A stretch of DNA of 64,000 nucleotides from JBCAXA01 sp038534295 (GCA_038534295.1 JBCAXA010000001.1:868001-932000); one strand, 5' to 3'. Positions 29,961-38,633 are shown, numbered from the stretch's first letter. The notes: generated from the sequence alone by a model not told the origin. Translations and numbers: made by a program.

Positions 29961-30911
29961 GTGAGATTTCTCAAGGCTTTACGAAACACCATGCATCGGC
30001 GCGGCCTTGCGTACGCAACCGAGCAAACGTACGTGCAGTGGACCGTGGACTTCATTCGCTTCCACCGTATGAAGCATCCGGAAAAAATGGGCTCCGCAGA
30101 GGTCGAGCAGTACCTTTCACACCTGTCGGAGGACCGCAATTGTTCGATGAACACGCAGCGTCTCGTGCTATGCGCGCTCGTGTTTTTGTATACGCATCAC
30201 CTCGAGAAGCCACTCGGCGAGCTATCGTTTCGCTTTGCTCGCAAAGCGCAGCGTATGCCGGAGGTCTTCAGTCACGGCGAGGCGATGGCGGTGATTGAGC
30301 AGATGAGCGGCGTCGATGCGCTGCTCGCTCGACTGCTCTATGGCGCAGGGCTGCGCATCACCGAGGCCTTGTCGCTGCGTGTCAAAGACCTGGACTTCGA
30401 GCGCTTACAAATCACGGTGCGCAATGCCAAAGGCAATCGCGATCGCGTGACGCTGTTACCGGAGTCGGTGCTCGACGACTTAAAGCACCAGATCGAGGTG
30501 GCGCTTCGCCTGCACACGACCGACCTCGCGCAAGGTTACGGGCGAGTTACCTTGCCGTATGCGCTGGCGCGCAAGTACCCATCGGCGGCCACCAGCGCCC
30601 CTTGGCAGTTTGTTTTCCCGTCATCGACGCGCTGTCTGGATCCGAAGGATGGTCAACGCCGTCGTCATCACAGGCACTACTCGACGTTTCAGCGTGAGCT
30701 CAAACGCGCGATCAAGCGAACAGGCATTCGCCGTCGGGTGAGCTCGCACACGTTTCGGCATTCGTTCGCGACACGCCTTATCGAGACCGGCTACGACATC
30801 AAGCTCGTGCAATCCCTGCTCGGGCACGCCGATATCCGCACCACGGAGATCTACCTGCATGTCGTGCGCAACACGTCCGGCGCCATCAAAAGCCCGGTCG
30901 ATCGCACGTGA
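29961..30911 (+). CDS. intI: Integron integrase, tyrosine recombinase
   Basis: The 316-residue tyrosine recombinase has catalytic residues Arg132 (GAGLRITEAL), Lys157 (NAKGNRDR), His263 and Arg266 (SSHTFRHSF), His289 (LLGHAD) and Tyr298 (TTEIYLHV). The IntI-specific insertion is present: LAQGYGRVTLPYALARKYPSAATSAPWQFVFPSS at about 189-222, then DPKDGQRRRHH. This separates integron integrases from XerC/D. It appears intact. GTG 29961 is the longest plausible start, and ATG 29991 is an alternative. It is divergent from the cassettes and should excise and insert them at attC and attI. Confidence 0.96.
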   Translation: MRFLKALRNTMHRRGLAYATEQTYVQWTVDFIRFHRMKHPEKMGSAEVEQYLSHLSEDRNCSMNTQRLVLCALVFLYTHHLEKPLGELSFRFARKAQRMPEVFSHGEAMAVIEQMSGVDALLARLLYGAGLRITEALSLRVKDLDFERLQITVRNAKGNRDRVTLLPESVLDDLKHQIEVALRLHTTDLAQGYGRVTLPYALARKYPSAATSAPWQFVFPSSTRCLDPKDGQRRRHHRHYSTFQRELKRAIKRTGIRRRVSSHTFRHSFATRLIETGYDIKLVQSLLGHADIRTTEIYLHVVRNTSGAIKSPVDRT

Positions 30912-30917
30912 ACTGAG

Positions 30918-31658
30918 TCAAGGTTTACGAAACAACAGCGTAAACCGATCGGTGTTGCCGGCCACCGAGCGCCGGCCCACTTCGTAGCGAAGCTCGTCGT
31001 CGGGCCGGTAGTGCAGCGGCGAGTAGTCGACAAACTCAAAGCCGGCATCCAACGCCTCTTTAATCGCGATAACCGGGTCCATTCGGCGGCGGTTCTCGCT
31101 GTCGTCGGGCTCCATATGCCGGCGCGTGTGGTCGATAACGCCATAAAGACCGCCCGGTTTCAGCGCCTCGAAAACCTCGGTATTGATGCTGGCGCGGTAT
31201 TCCGCGCTGTAGCTGTGAAGATTTCGAAACGTCAGCACCATGTCGAGATCGCGCACGCCGAAATCGAAATCATCGAGCACATACCCGCGAAGTTCGCGCA
31301 CGTAGCGTGCGTTGGCGCCCGTCTCGAGCACCTCCACTTTCTCGAAACCGCCTTCGGTCAACACGGACTCTTCAACGCCGCCGGTGTTGAGCGCTACATA
31401 CAGTTGGCCGCGATCGCGCAGCACCGGGGCGAGCACGCGGGTGTACCAACCGCCGCCCGGAAACAGCTCCAGCACGCGCATGTCTTCCTTGAGGCCGAAA
31501 AACTCGAGCGTCTGCAGCGGCCGCCGATTGCGGTCACGTTCGCGGTCTTGCGCCGGGCGCGCCTCGGCCGCAAGGGCCGCTTGCACCTTGTCGTTGAGAT
31601 CGGCTTCAGCCGTGGAAAAAAGAGCCAGCGAAATGACAAACGTAGTCAGGATTCTCAC
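30918..31658 (-). CDS. Exported class I SAM-methyltransferase-like protein
   Basis: The 246-residue precursor has a signal peptide (RILTTFVISLALFSTAEA). The Rossmann methyltransferase domain shows MRVLELFPGGGWYTRVLAPVLRDRGQLYVA (motif I E-L-F-P-G-G-G), DLDMVLTFRNLHSY (motif IV region) and LKPGGLYGVIDHTRRH. Export of a SAM-dependent fold is odd because SAM is cytoplasmic, yet this periplasmic methyltransferase-like family is widespread and of unknown function. It ends seven bases from the 3' end of intI (convergent), so it marks the fixed chromosomal side of the integron. Confidence 0.85.
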   Translation of the reverse strand: MRILTTFVISLALFSTAEADLNDKVQAALAAEARPAQDRERDRNRRPLQTLEFFGLKEDMRVLELFPGGGWYTRVLAPVLRDRGQLYVALNTGGVEESVLTEGGFEKVEVLETGANARYVRELRGYVLDDFDFGVRDLDMVLTFRNLHSYSAEYRASINTEVFEALKPGGLYGVIDHTRRHMEPDDSENRRRMDPVIAIKEALDAGFEFVDYSPLHYRPDDELRYEVGRRSVAGNTDRFTLLFRKP

Positions 31659-31764
31659 AGCAACCCCCCCGGGGTGATCAGTGCAGTCGAAATAGGCACA
31701 GGCGCCGGCGGCAAGTGTGCCTGACGGTCGTGCAGCTGCCTAGACTGCGGACGCAGGCCACGCA

Positions 31765-31989
31765 TTAATCGTCGGTGTCGCGACCCTCGAGCTCATCGAG
31801 TTTTTTGTCGAGCTCGCGCTTGCGCGCCTCGACCGTCTCGCGAGCCTCCTCGGCTTGCCGCTGCGCATCGAGCAACGACTCGCCCAGCACGCCGCCGTCG
31901 GGTTCTGCTGGTGGCTCATCGGCGGGCGGCTCGTCGCCGCCACAGGCGGCCAGCACAATCATCGTTGCAACAACCATCAAATGCTTCAT
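31765..31989 (-). CDS. Small lipoprotein with coiled-coil tail
   Basis: The 74-residue precursor has the lipobox L-A-A-C (Cys16), then a Pro/Glu-rich linker (GGDEPPADEPPAEPDGG). A charged helix follows (LLDAQRQAEEARETVEARKRELDKKLDELEGRD), likely coiled coil. It is the last gene of the operon and overlaps the hydrolase by four bases (ATGA). A spacer or tether in the envelope is possible; the function is unknown. Confidence 0.75.
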   Translation of the reverse strand: MKHLMVVATMIVLAACGGDEPPADEPPAEPDGGVLGESLLDAQRQAEEARETVEARKRELDKKLDELEGRDTDD

Positions 31990-32498
31990 GTAAGGCTCCT
32001 TAGGGTCTTATCGAGGCAGCGTTCAAACAGCACCTTCAGCTCGTCGACGCTGTCGCTCAACCGATGATCGCTGTCAATAATGTGCATCTCCGCTTTGGCC
32101 GCCTCGGCAAACTGCAGCACGCCGGCCACTGGCACAATGTCGTCGCGCCAGCCGTGCACAATCGTCGTCGGACACGGTGGCGGCTCGGGTGTCAATGCTT
32201 CGAAACCCGGCACGTGGTACGCCGGCGCCATCACAAACAGGGCCGCCGGCTTGACGGTATGCGCCGCCACTGTCGCAACGTGCCCGCCCATGCTGGAGCC
32301 GACGAGCAGCAAAGCCTCGGTTCGGTCGGCGCACTCGGCGATGAGCTTGTCGACCCGCAGCTCTGGCGCCGCAATACCGCGGTAGTCGACCGACGTCACC
32401 GCGCATTGCCGATAGCGCGCCACATCGGCCAAGGCGCGAATCTTGGTACCCCACGGCCCGCTCTCCTGGCCGTGCGAAAAAATAACCGACAGCGTCAT
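31986..32498 (-). CDS. Small alpha/beta-hydrolase (YqiA/UPF0227-like)
   Basis: The 170-residue protein reads MTLSVIFSHGQESGPWGTKIRALADVA, then LLLVGSSMGGHVAT with nucleophile Ser in G-S-S-M-G. PTTIVHGWRDDIVPV supplies an Asp and IIDSDHRLSD supplies the catalytic His. It is a compact lidless hydrolase, probably an esterase. ATG 32498 overlaps the stop of the upstream gene by four bases, whereas the longer frame is antisense noise over it. It lies in the seven-gene operon from 37839 to 31765. Confidence 0.87.
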   Translation of the reverse strand: MTLSVIFSHGQESGPWGTKIRALADVARYRQCAVTSVDYRGIAAPELRVDKLIAECADRTEALLLVGSSMGGHVATVAAHTVKPAALFVMAPAYHVPGFEALTPEPPPCPTTIVHGWRDDIVPVAGVLQFAEAAKAEMHIIDSDHRLSDSVDELKVLFERCLDKTLRSLT

Positions 32499-33796
32499 GT
32501 GCCCTCCACGTTTGCCTCGTTCAGCATCAACGCCAGTCGATCCTGCCCGAAGAACGCGCGCGTGCCTATCCGAAACGACGGCACGCCCCACAGCCCGGCG
32601 GCATTGAGATGCTGCATGTTCTGCGCCGCCTCGGCGAGCGGCGTATCGTCACCCAACGCGCGCTCAACCGCGCGCGGCCGTAGGCCAGCCTCGGCAGCAG
32701 CGGTCACGAGATTCTCTGACCGCGCAAGATCAATACCGCGCGACCAGCACGCCTCGCCAACGGCCAGCACGTAATCGGCCGTGCGGCCCTCGCGCTCGGC
32801 AAGTCTGGCAACGCGAATGAGATCTTCCACGGCATCCAGCGGATCGGCCACGCGACCAAACGGCACGCCGAGCCGGCGCGCTTCACGATTGGCGTCGGCC
32901 ACGATGTAGTTGCGTTTGATCGTGGGCAGGGGCTGGCCGCGTTTCACCATTGGCAGCACGGGTCGAAACTGGACGTTCAGCGTGCCCGCTTTTGCGAGCG
33001 CAAACGTGGTCGCAGCGGCAAGGTACGAAAATGGGCTGCGGAACGAGAAAAAGAACTCGATGTCGGCAACACCGCTTCTTGCTATCGATGGGCGCAGCGC
33101 GCGCTGCCGCGTTCTGAGCCGGCGCGCCGCATCCCGTTTGGCGATTACCCCGAGACGGTCCAGACGCACCAGCAGGTGTTCGAGCCGATCGACGCCCACA
33201 TACCAGCTGCCATCATAGTAAAGACTGGCCGACTCGTAGTGGCCAAGCTCGAGCAAGCGCACAACCGCACGGCGCCCGTGCTGGCGCGCCTTCTCAAGCC
33301 CGTAGGGTTCGATACGCTCGATGGCCGGCGCGAGCTGGACGGTATCGCCGGCCCACCACGCTTCGGCCAGAACGATGAGCTGGCCGAGCCAGTCGTCCTG
33401 CGCCTGCTCGGTGATGGCCACGAGTATCGCCGCCACCGCATCGTGCATAGCGGCGGCCGGTTGCGGATCGAAGCCATCGCCAAGTGCTGCAGCCAGCAGC
33501 GCGGCGTCGCGCGGCGCGTACCGAGCGCGTTTGTCGGCGTTCGGTTCGTACTCGGGCGGAACGGTGTCGGTCAACCAATGCAAGCGCAGCTCAACGCTGA
33601 ACGCTTCAAGCAGCGCCGGCAGCTCGCGCAAGAGCAGCAGCGAGTACGGGTCGTTGAGGCGCACGAAAACCTCGAGCGTTGACGGCTCGCGGCGCAGCAG
33701 CCGTATGCCGCGAAACACCTGCTGCTTGGCGAGGCGCACCGGCTCGCTGAGGATCGCCTCGGTCACGAGCGATGCCGGCGTTGGCCAAGCCTTCAC
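32495..33796 (-). CDS. Tandem DsbA/HCCA-isomerase-fold protein
   Basis: The 433-residue protein has two thioredoxin-like DsbA domains in tandem. The first (about residues 35-220) opens LEVFVRLNDPYSLLLLRELPALL. The second (about 243-430) opens IEFFFSFRSPFSYLAAATTFALAKA and ends GLWGVPSFRIGTRAFFGQDRLALM, like 2-hydroxychromene-2-carboxylate isomerase. Neither has CxxC, so disulphide chemistry is unlikely; glutathione-dependent isomerase or transferase chemistry fits better. GTG 33796 overlaps the upstream stop as GTGA. It is coupled to ATL and the hydrolase. Confidence 0.82.
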   Translation of the reverse strand: MKAWPTPASLVTEAILSEPVRLAKQQVFRGIRLLRREPSTLEVFVRLNDPYSLLLLRELPALLEAFSVELRLHWLTDTVPPEYEPNADKRARYAPRDAALLAAALGDGFDPQPAAAMHDAVAAILVAITEQAQDDWLGQLIVLAEAWWAGDTVQLAPAIERIEPYGLEKARQHGRRAVVRLLELGHYESASLYYDGSWYVGVDRLEHLLVRLDRLGVIAKRDAARRLRTRQRALRPSIARSGVADIEFFFSFRSPFSYLAAATTFALAKAGTLNVQFRPVLPMVKRGQPLPTIKRNYIVADANREARRLGVPFGRVADPLDAVEDLIRVARLAEREGRTADYVLAVGEACWSRGIDLARSENLVTAAAEAGLRPRAVERALGDDTPLAEAAQNMQHLNAAGLWGVPSFRIGTRAFFGQDRLALMLNEANVEGT

Positions 33797-34143
33797 TCGC
33801 CCAACCCCGGCGGCTTCCACAAAAGCTCATCCAAGCTCGGCTCCCAGCGGAAGTCCGCGAGCTTTACCTTGCCGGCGCGAACAATCACGCCTTCCGCCCG
33901 AAGTCGCGTCGACTGGCGTTTCGCGGCATCGGAATCAACGGCAAACGCGAGCGCGCCGCTCGCGGTAATGACGCGATGCCACGGAACTTTGGATCCCTTC
34001 GGCAGCTCTTTGAGCACGCGGCCAACCAGCCGCGCCCGCCGCGGCAAGCCGGCTAGCGCCGCCACCTGACCGTACGTTGCAACGGAGCCGGCTGGAATAT
34101 CCGCAACGACGGCTCGAATGGCAGCTGCGTGCTCGGTGGTCAT
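33793..34143 (-). CDS. Alkyltransferase-like protein (ATL)
   Basis: The 116-residue protein resembles the C-terminal domain of O6-alkylguanine-DNA alkyltransferase: IPAGSVATYGQVAALAGLPRRARLVGRVLKELPKGSKVPWHRVITASG. The active-site motif P-C-H-R-V is P-W-H-R-V here (Trp55), so it cannot accept alkyl groups. ATL proteins instead bind alkylated guanine, flip it and recruit nucleotide excision repair. It overlaps the tandem DsbA gene and follows GTPase 1 by 22 bases. Confidence 0.92.
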   Translation of the reverse strand: MTTEHAAAIRAVVADIPAGSVATYGQVAALAGLPRRARLVGRVLKELPKGSKVPWHRVITASGALAFAVDSDAAKRQSTRLRAEGVIVRAGKVKLADFRWEPSLDELLWKPPGLGE

Positions 34144-34165
34144 CGTGTGTCGGCGCGCCAGAGCG

Positions 34166-35491
34166 TCAGCGCGACAGGCGCGCCTTTAGTTCCTCGCGCG
34201 CGTGGGCTAACACCGAATCGCGATCCAGCGAGTCTAGAATGTCGGCAACCACGCGCTTTGGCCCGGCATCGCCCCAACTCTTGCCGGCGGCGAGATACGT
34301 CTTCGCCACTTCACCGACGACGAGCGTTGCGTACCAGGCAATCGCCCCTTGCGCGCCGGCCGTAACTATCGTCGACAGACCGGCGGTACCGACCTTCAGC
34401 GCGCTCGCCACGAAATGCACGGCCCAAACGGTGCCCATGAGCGCGGCAGCTTCGGTCGCAATCGTGCCGATCAGCGCCCCCGCATCGTTCTCAGTAAGCG
34501 GCAGGTCGTAGACGCGCGATAAGTGCACGACCATGCCGACGTCGATAAACGCGGCCGCGAAAAGATCGGCGACCGGTATCGGGTTGACAGCTACGGCCAG
34601 ACCCTTGGCCATGCAATAGGTGGTAATCACGCGCTCAGCAAGCTCGCCACGCGCGGCCAGCACGCGCTCGCCGACCTTGTCGGAAAGATCGGCGGCAAAA
34701 AGACTCGCGTTCAGCGCAGCCAGTGTTTTGCCCTCAGCTTCGATCACTTCCCACAGTCGCAGCTTGAGCTCGGAAACATCGGGCTTGCGCGCGCGTTGCT
34801 CCTCCCGTTCGCTGCCATCGGCTGCGCGCACCACCACCACAGTCGGCCGCGGCGCTGCAGCCGCGGCGACGACGTTGTTGGGCGCCAACATGTCTTTCGT
34901 GTGCCGTCGTAGCGATTCCAAAACGAGTCCGCATTCCTCGTCGGTGTACCGATCGGCTTTATTCAGTACGACTAGGACCGGGCGACCCTGCTGGGCGAGC
35001 CACGCGAGCGCCTCGCCTTCCTGCGCGGTCAAATCGGCATCGACGACAAACAGAATAAGATCCGCCCGGCCGACGACCTCGCGAGCGTGTGCTTCGCGTT
35101 CTTCGCCGAAGGCTTCATCGAGACCCGGCGTGTCGATCAAAAACACGCCGTGCGCCTCGGCCTCGTGATAGGCGTGCATCGCCGCTTGCTGGGTCTCGCC
35201 ATGCAGGGGGCTGGTCGAGAACGCGCTCTCGCCGATCAGCGCGTTCAGCAGCGACGATTTGCCGGTGCTGACCCGACCAAACGCGGCAATGTGCACATGG
35301 CCGTGCTCGAGCTTGTCGAGCATCGCGCGCACCTGATCGTAATCGCTGCCGAGCGCCTCACGCACGGCGTTCGGCAAGCGCCGATCGTCGACGAGCTCCG
35401 CCAGACTTTCACGCGCGAGCGTCAGTGGATCACGTTTGTCCTTAGCCGTATCGGCGTCGCCAAACCAGTCGTTCCACCAGCGGCGAATCAT
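34166..35491 (-). CDS. DUF697-type dynamin-like GTPase 1
   Basis: The 441-residue protein has a TrmE-like G domain: P-loop GRVSTGKS at residues 72-79, DTPG near 119-122 and N-K-A-D near 177-180. The C-terminal DUF697 domain (about 270-430) has hydrophobic helices able to meet the membrane. No N-terminal membrane anchor is present. It overlaps the stop of GTPase 2 by four bases and shares with it an insert containing A-A-D-G-S-E-R, so the two are tandem paralogs. A role in membrane remodelling or stress is an inference from the family. Confidence 0.85.
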   Translation of the reverse strand: MIRRWWNDWFGDADTAKDKRDPLTLARESLAELVDDRRLPNAVREALGSDYDQVRAMLDKLEHGHVHIAAFGRVSTGKSSLLNALIGESAFSTSPLHGETQQAAMHAYHEAEAHGVFLIDTPGLDEAFGEEREAHAREVVGRADLILFVVDADLTAQEGEALAWLAQQGRPVLVVLNKADRYTDEECGLVLESLRRHTKDMLAPNNVVAAAAAPRPTVVVVRAADGSEREEQRARKPDVSELKLRLWEVIEAEGKTLAALNASLFAADLSDKVGERVLAARGELAERVITTYCMAKGLAVAVNPIPVADLFAAAFIDVGMVVHLSRVYDLPLTENDAGALIGTIATEAAALMGTVWAVHFVASALKVGTAGLSTIVTAGAQGAIAWYATLVVGEVAKTYLAAGKSWGDAGPKRVVADILDSLDRDSVLAHAREELKARLSR

Positions 35492-36966
35492 TTGTCTTTG
35501 CCCATTTCGGTAATCGCGAGCCGCGCGATCCGCGCCACGCGTTGCTCGAGGCGACCCTCGAGTTCGGCGGCAAAGTTATCGGCCGCGGTGTCCGTTGCGA
35601 ACTCGCCGCGCTCGGCCAGCGTGACGACCAGCCCGCGGCCTAGCGCATCGAAGATGAGCCCGTACGCAATGGCGTGCACCAGTCCGCCGGTGATCGTGCC
35701 GAGTCCGGGAAACGCTTTTAGCGCATTACCGGCCACCGCCAGCGTCAGCGGCAGCGCTTTGCCGACACGGCTTTGCGACAGATCGAGAAATGTATCGATG
35801 TCGACGTCGCTGACCGGTACGTCGTTGAGTCGACACAGCTCACGCACGAGGTTCGTGCCGAGATACCCCTGAATAACAATGTCGGCGCCCGGACTCACCG
35901 CAGCCAGAGCACCGACGATAGCTTTGCGTGTGTGCGAGCGGACGATCTCCGCGCCGCGGTGCCGACGGTAGGCCACTTCGGCTTCGCGCAACTTGTCGCC
36001 GGCCAGTTGAAACAGCGCTTGGTCGCGACGGCGGATCAGCTCCGGCGCGCTGCGCGACACGAGATGGTTGAGCGCCGTAACCAGTTGATCGATGTCGGGC
36101 TGGCGATCGCGCGCGCTGGCGCGTTCCGAGCCGTCGGCCGCCCGCTCGACGATCGACTCCTGGCCACCGGCAATCGCCGGAATGACCGTCACCGGCATGT
36201 CCGCATCGAGCCCGAGCACCCGCTCGTGAATACGGGTGAGCACCGCATTGAGTTCTTCCGCTTGATACTGATCGGCTTTGTTCAGCGCGACGATCGTCGG
36301 TTTACCGGCCGCCGCCAGCGATTCGACCGTTGCCACATCCGCGCGCGTTAGATCGGTGTCGCAGACGAACAGCACGACGTGCGCGCGGCGTGCCTCTTCG
36401 ATGAGCGGTGCATCGTCCGCATCGACGCCGCTCATGCCGGGCAGATCGAGCAACCGCACGTCCGTTCCGGCGGGCGAGTGCCAGCGATAGGCGTTGATGT
36501 CGACGGTCGTGCCGCCCAGCGGGCCAACGGCGACATCGGCGCCGGGCAGCAATGCTCCGATCAGTGAGCTTTTGCCGGCGCTAATCTCGCCGAACACCGC
36601 GACATCGAGCGTTGCGGCCGAGTCCTGACGCCGCTCGAGCTCAGCGCGCGCGGAGCCTACGTCAACGCCACCTGCCTCGGCTTGCTCAATTCGCGCCGCC
36701 AACGCTTGTTCGTCGAGCACCGGCGGCTTGCTGACCGTCTTCTCGGCCGTGGGCTTCACCAACCACCAAAGCAACCACAGCGTGGCGGCGAGGCCGAGCA
36801 CCGACACCGAACCGGCGACGATACGCACCCACAGCGGCTCGGCGCGCAGCCGAGCGATGAGATCCAGCGTCGACGAGGTCAGCTGCAGTGTGGTGGAGAT
36901 GAGAAAGCCGAGCGCGACGAGCACGCCGAGCGCAAACAACAAACGAAACCAGCGACCGGCGAACAT
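35488..36966 (-). CDS. DUF697-type dynamin-like GTPase 2, membrane-anchored
   Basis: The 492-residue protein has two N-terminal membrane helices (about residues 8-27 and 47-70) and a short coiled stretch. The G domain has P-loop GEISAGKS at 126-133, D-L-P-G near 174-177 and N-K-A-D near 229-232. A DUF697-type C-terminus follows. The A-A-D-G-S-E-R insert between the G domain and DUF697 matches GTPase 1. The membrane anchor and its position upstream suggest this copy recruits GTPase 1 into a hetero-assembly (inference). Confidence 0.85.
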   Translation of the reverse strand: MFAGRWFRLLFALGVLVALGFLISTTLQLTSSTLDLIARLRAEPLWVRIVAGSVSVLGLAATLWLLWWLVKPTAEKTVSKPPVLDEQALAARIEQAEAGGVDVGSARAELERRQDSAATLDVAVFGEISAGKSSLIGALLPGADVAVGPLGGTTVDINAYRWHSPAGTDVRLLDLPGMSGVDADDAPLIEEARRAHVVLFVCDTDLTRADVATVESLAAAGKPTIVALNKADQYQAEELNAVLTRIHERVLGLDADMPVTVIPAIAGGQESIVERAADGSERASARDRQPDIDQLVTALNHLVSRSAPELIRRRDQALFQLAGDKLREAEVAYRRHRGAEIVRSHTRKAIVGALAAVSPGADIVIQGYLGTNLVRELCRLNDVPVSDVDIDTFLDLSQSRVGKALPLTLAVAGNALKAFPGLGTITGGLVHAIAYGLIFDALGRGLVVTLAERGEFATDTAADNFAAELEGRLEQRVARIARLAITEMGKDK

Positions 36967-36975
36967 TCGTTAATT

Positions 36976-37839
36976 CTAGCGGAGCGGCGCCCAAACCCGG
37001 TCGAGATCGACACTCGGCTCGTCGATTATGCCAGCGGCGTTGAGCACGCGGGCGCAGCCGAGGAGCGCCGCCGACGGTCGACGTGTGCCCTGCGACCACC
37101 GCACATGTTGGAACCACGCCGCCACCTCGCTGGGTTCGAGCGCGTAGGCCGACGCGATTTCGTCAACCGCGTGCCGACGGCGCGCCAGATTGACGGCATA
37201 GCGATCGGCAACCGCCAAGGTCTTCGCAAGTCGCGCCCGTACCGCCGCCAAACGCCGCTTCGCGACGACCACGCTGAACGCCGGCCAAGGCGCGACGCAA
37301 TCATCGAGCCGCCGAAATTCGCCGGTGCGTACCAGTGGACTGGTCGTGAAGCGCTCCCAGAAAAAAACGTCGGCGCGATCCTCGGCCAGGGCCGACCGAG
37401 CCCCGTCGATGTTGTCGACCACGACGAACTCGAGTTCGTCGACGGGCCAGCCGCGCCCGAGCGCGTCGACGATGGCCATCAAATGCGAACCGGAGCGGAA
37501 CCGGCTGATCGCATAGCGCGCGCCGCGAATCTGACCGATGCGTTTGAAGCGGCTGTGTGCCGCGACGTGAATGCCCCATATCAGCGGTGAGCGCACCCAC
37601 GCTTTGACCAGCCGGTTGAGCCCTGCGTTGATGGCATCGGCCAGCGCGCCCTCGGTCAAGAGCAGCGCGGCATCGAGCTCGCCGCGCTCGAGCGCGCCGA
37701 GCATAGCGCCCGTGCCGCCTTTGAAGTCACGCCAGTTGATTGGCGCACCGGCCGCCGCGAACGCGTCGTCGCGCAGCGCGCACTGGAAAGGCCAGTTGAA
37801 GTGTTCGGGCACGCCACCGACGGTCAGCGCTTTCGGCAT
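36976..37839 (-). CDS. Cytoplasmic NMT1/SsuA-like substrate-binding protein
   Basis: The 287-residue periplasmic-binding-protein fold reads MPKALTVGGVPEHFNWPFQCALRDDAFAAAGAPINWRDFKGGTGAMLGALERGELDAALLLTEGALADAI. Two lobes follow, with ISRFRSGSHLMAIVDAL and EDRADVFFWERFTTSPLV. It resembles thiamine-pyrimidine or sulfonate-binding proteins, yet no signal peptide is present, so it should stay in the cytoplasm. There is no ABC permease or ATPase nearby. It is the first gene of the operon, 10 bases ahead of GTPase 2. Confidence 0.8.
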   Translation of the reverse strand: MPKALTVGGVPEHFNWPFQCALRDDAFAAAGAPINWRDFKGGTGAMLGALERGELDAALLLTEGALADAINAGLNRLVKAWVRSPLIWGIHVAAHSRFKRIGQIRGARYAISRFRSGSHLMAIVDALGRGWPVDELEFVVVDNIDGARSALAEDRADVFFWERFTTSPLVRTGEFRRLDDCVAPWPAFSVVVAKRRLAAVRARLAKTLAVADRYAVNLARRRHAVDEIASAYALEPSEVAAWFQHVRWSQGTRRPSAALLGCARVLNAAGIIDEPSVDLDRVWAPLR

Positions 37840-37907
37840 TGAGGTTGCCTGCCGGGAGTCAACGTTGCGCTACAGTATATGTCGCTCGCCAATTTGCGGA
37901 GGCCTAC

Positions 37908-38633
37908 GTGGACACAGTCACCATCGCCCAGCGGTTCAACGGCCCACCGAATTCCGGTAACGGCGGCTACACGTGTGGCCTGCTCGCCCGTTTCATCGAC
38001 GGTCCGGCGAAGGTCCGGCTGAAGTCGCCGCCGCCGCTGGAAACGCCGTTAACGGTCGTTCGCGACGATCCCAGTGTGAGTCTTTTTGCCGCGGATGCCG
38101 AAATAGCGCGCGCCGAACCGGCAACGCTCGAGTTAGACGTGCCGGCACTGCCGCCGCCGGAAGAAATATTGCGCTGCGAGCAGCGTTATCGAGGCCACAC
38201 CCAGCACGGTTTTCCGAGCTGCTTCGTCTGCGGACCCGCGCGCGATGCCGGCGACGGGCTCCGGTTGTTCGCAGGTCCGCTCGATGAACGCAGCGACCAA
38301 GTCGCCGCGCCCTGGCTGCCAGATGAATCGCTCGCCGACGCGGACGGATTTATCGATCCAGTGTTCGTTTGGTCGGCGCTCGATTGTCCGGGCGCTTTTT
38401 CGTTTGAACCGGACGACGGGCTTGCGGTGGTGCTCGGTGAAATGACCGCTCGAATCGACGACCGGGTCCGGCCGGGCGAACCGCTGACGGTACTCGGCTG
38501 GCACCTCGCTGCCGACGGTCGGCGTCACGACACCGGCACGGCCGTGGTGCGTGCTGATGGCGACATAGTCGCAATAGCCAAGGCACGCTGGTTCGAGGTC
38601 GATCCGAGTGCGTTCAACCTCACGGCCGCCTAA
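37908..38633 (+). CDS. Hotdog-fold thioesterase-like protein
   Basis: The 241-residue protein from GTG 37908 has GGAGG seven bases upstream. RFNGPPNSGNGGYTCGLLARFIDGPAKVRLKSPPPLETPLTV contains the G-G-Y loop of the first hotdog. A Cys pair (P-S-C-F-V-C-G-P) sits mid-protein, and the second hotdog-like half ends with VLGEMTARIDDRVRPGEPLTVLGWHL. It has the look of acyl-CoA thioesterase or hydratase-like proteins of actinobacteria and proteobacteria. The substrate is unknown. It is divergent from the substrate-binding-protein operon. Confidence 0.78.
   Translation: MDTVTIAQRFNGPPNSGNGGYTCGLLARFIDGPAKVRLKSPPPLETPLTVVRDDPSVSLFAADAEIARAEPATLELDVPALPPPEEILRCEQRYRGHTQHGFPSCFVCGPARDAGDGLRLFAGPLDERSDQVAAPWLPDESLADADGFIDPVFVWSALDCPGAFSFEPDDGLAVVLGEMTARIDDRVRPGEPLTVLGWHLAADGRRHDTGTAVVRADGDIVAIAKARWFEVDPSAFNLTAA

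Larger units (their letters stand above)
21566..30911. mobile_element. Chromosomal integron: intI, attI and 16-cassette array
   Basis: A complete integron integrase gene (29961-30911, +) is divergent from a minus-strand array in which every gene is bounded by 80-100 base imperfect palindromes. Each palindrome opens with TAACACC and closes with TTTGTTAGG on the plus strand. Seventeen such attC-like sites are visible from 21566 to 29290, plus an attI-side core at 29609-29615. The orientation is the classical one: cassettes enter next to the 5' end of intI and are read away from it. The array has lower GC and many more unknown genes than the flanks. No transposon or plasmid gene is linked, so this is a sedentary chromosomal integron. 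Confidence 0.95.

Noticed and set aside
36682..37590. Plus-strand frame of about 300 codons
   Set aside because: Opposite GTPase 2 and the substrate-binding protein, both with clear domains; a GC-rich shadow.
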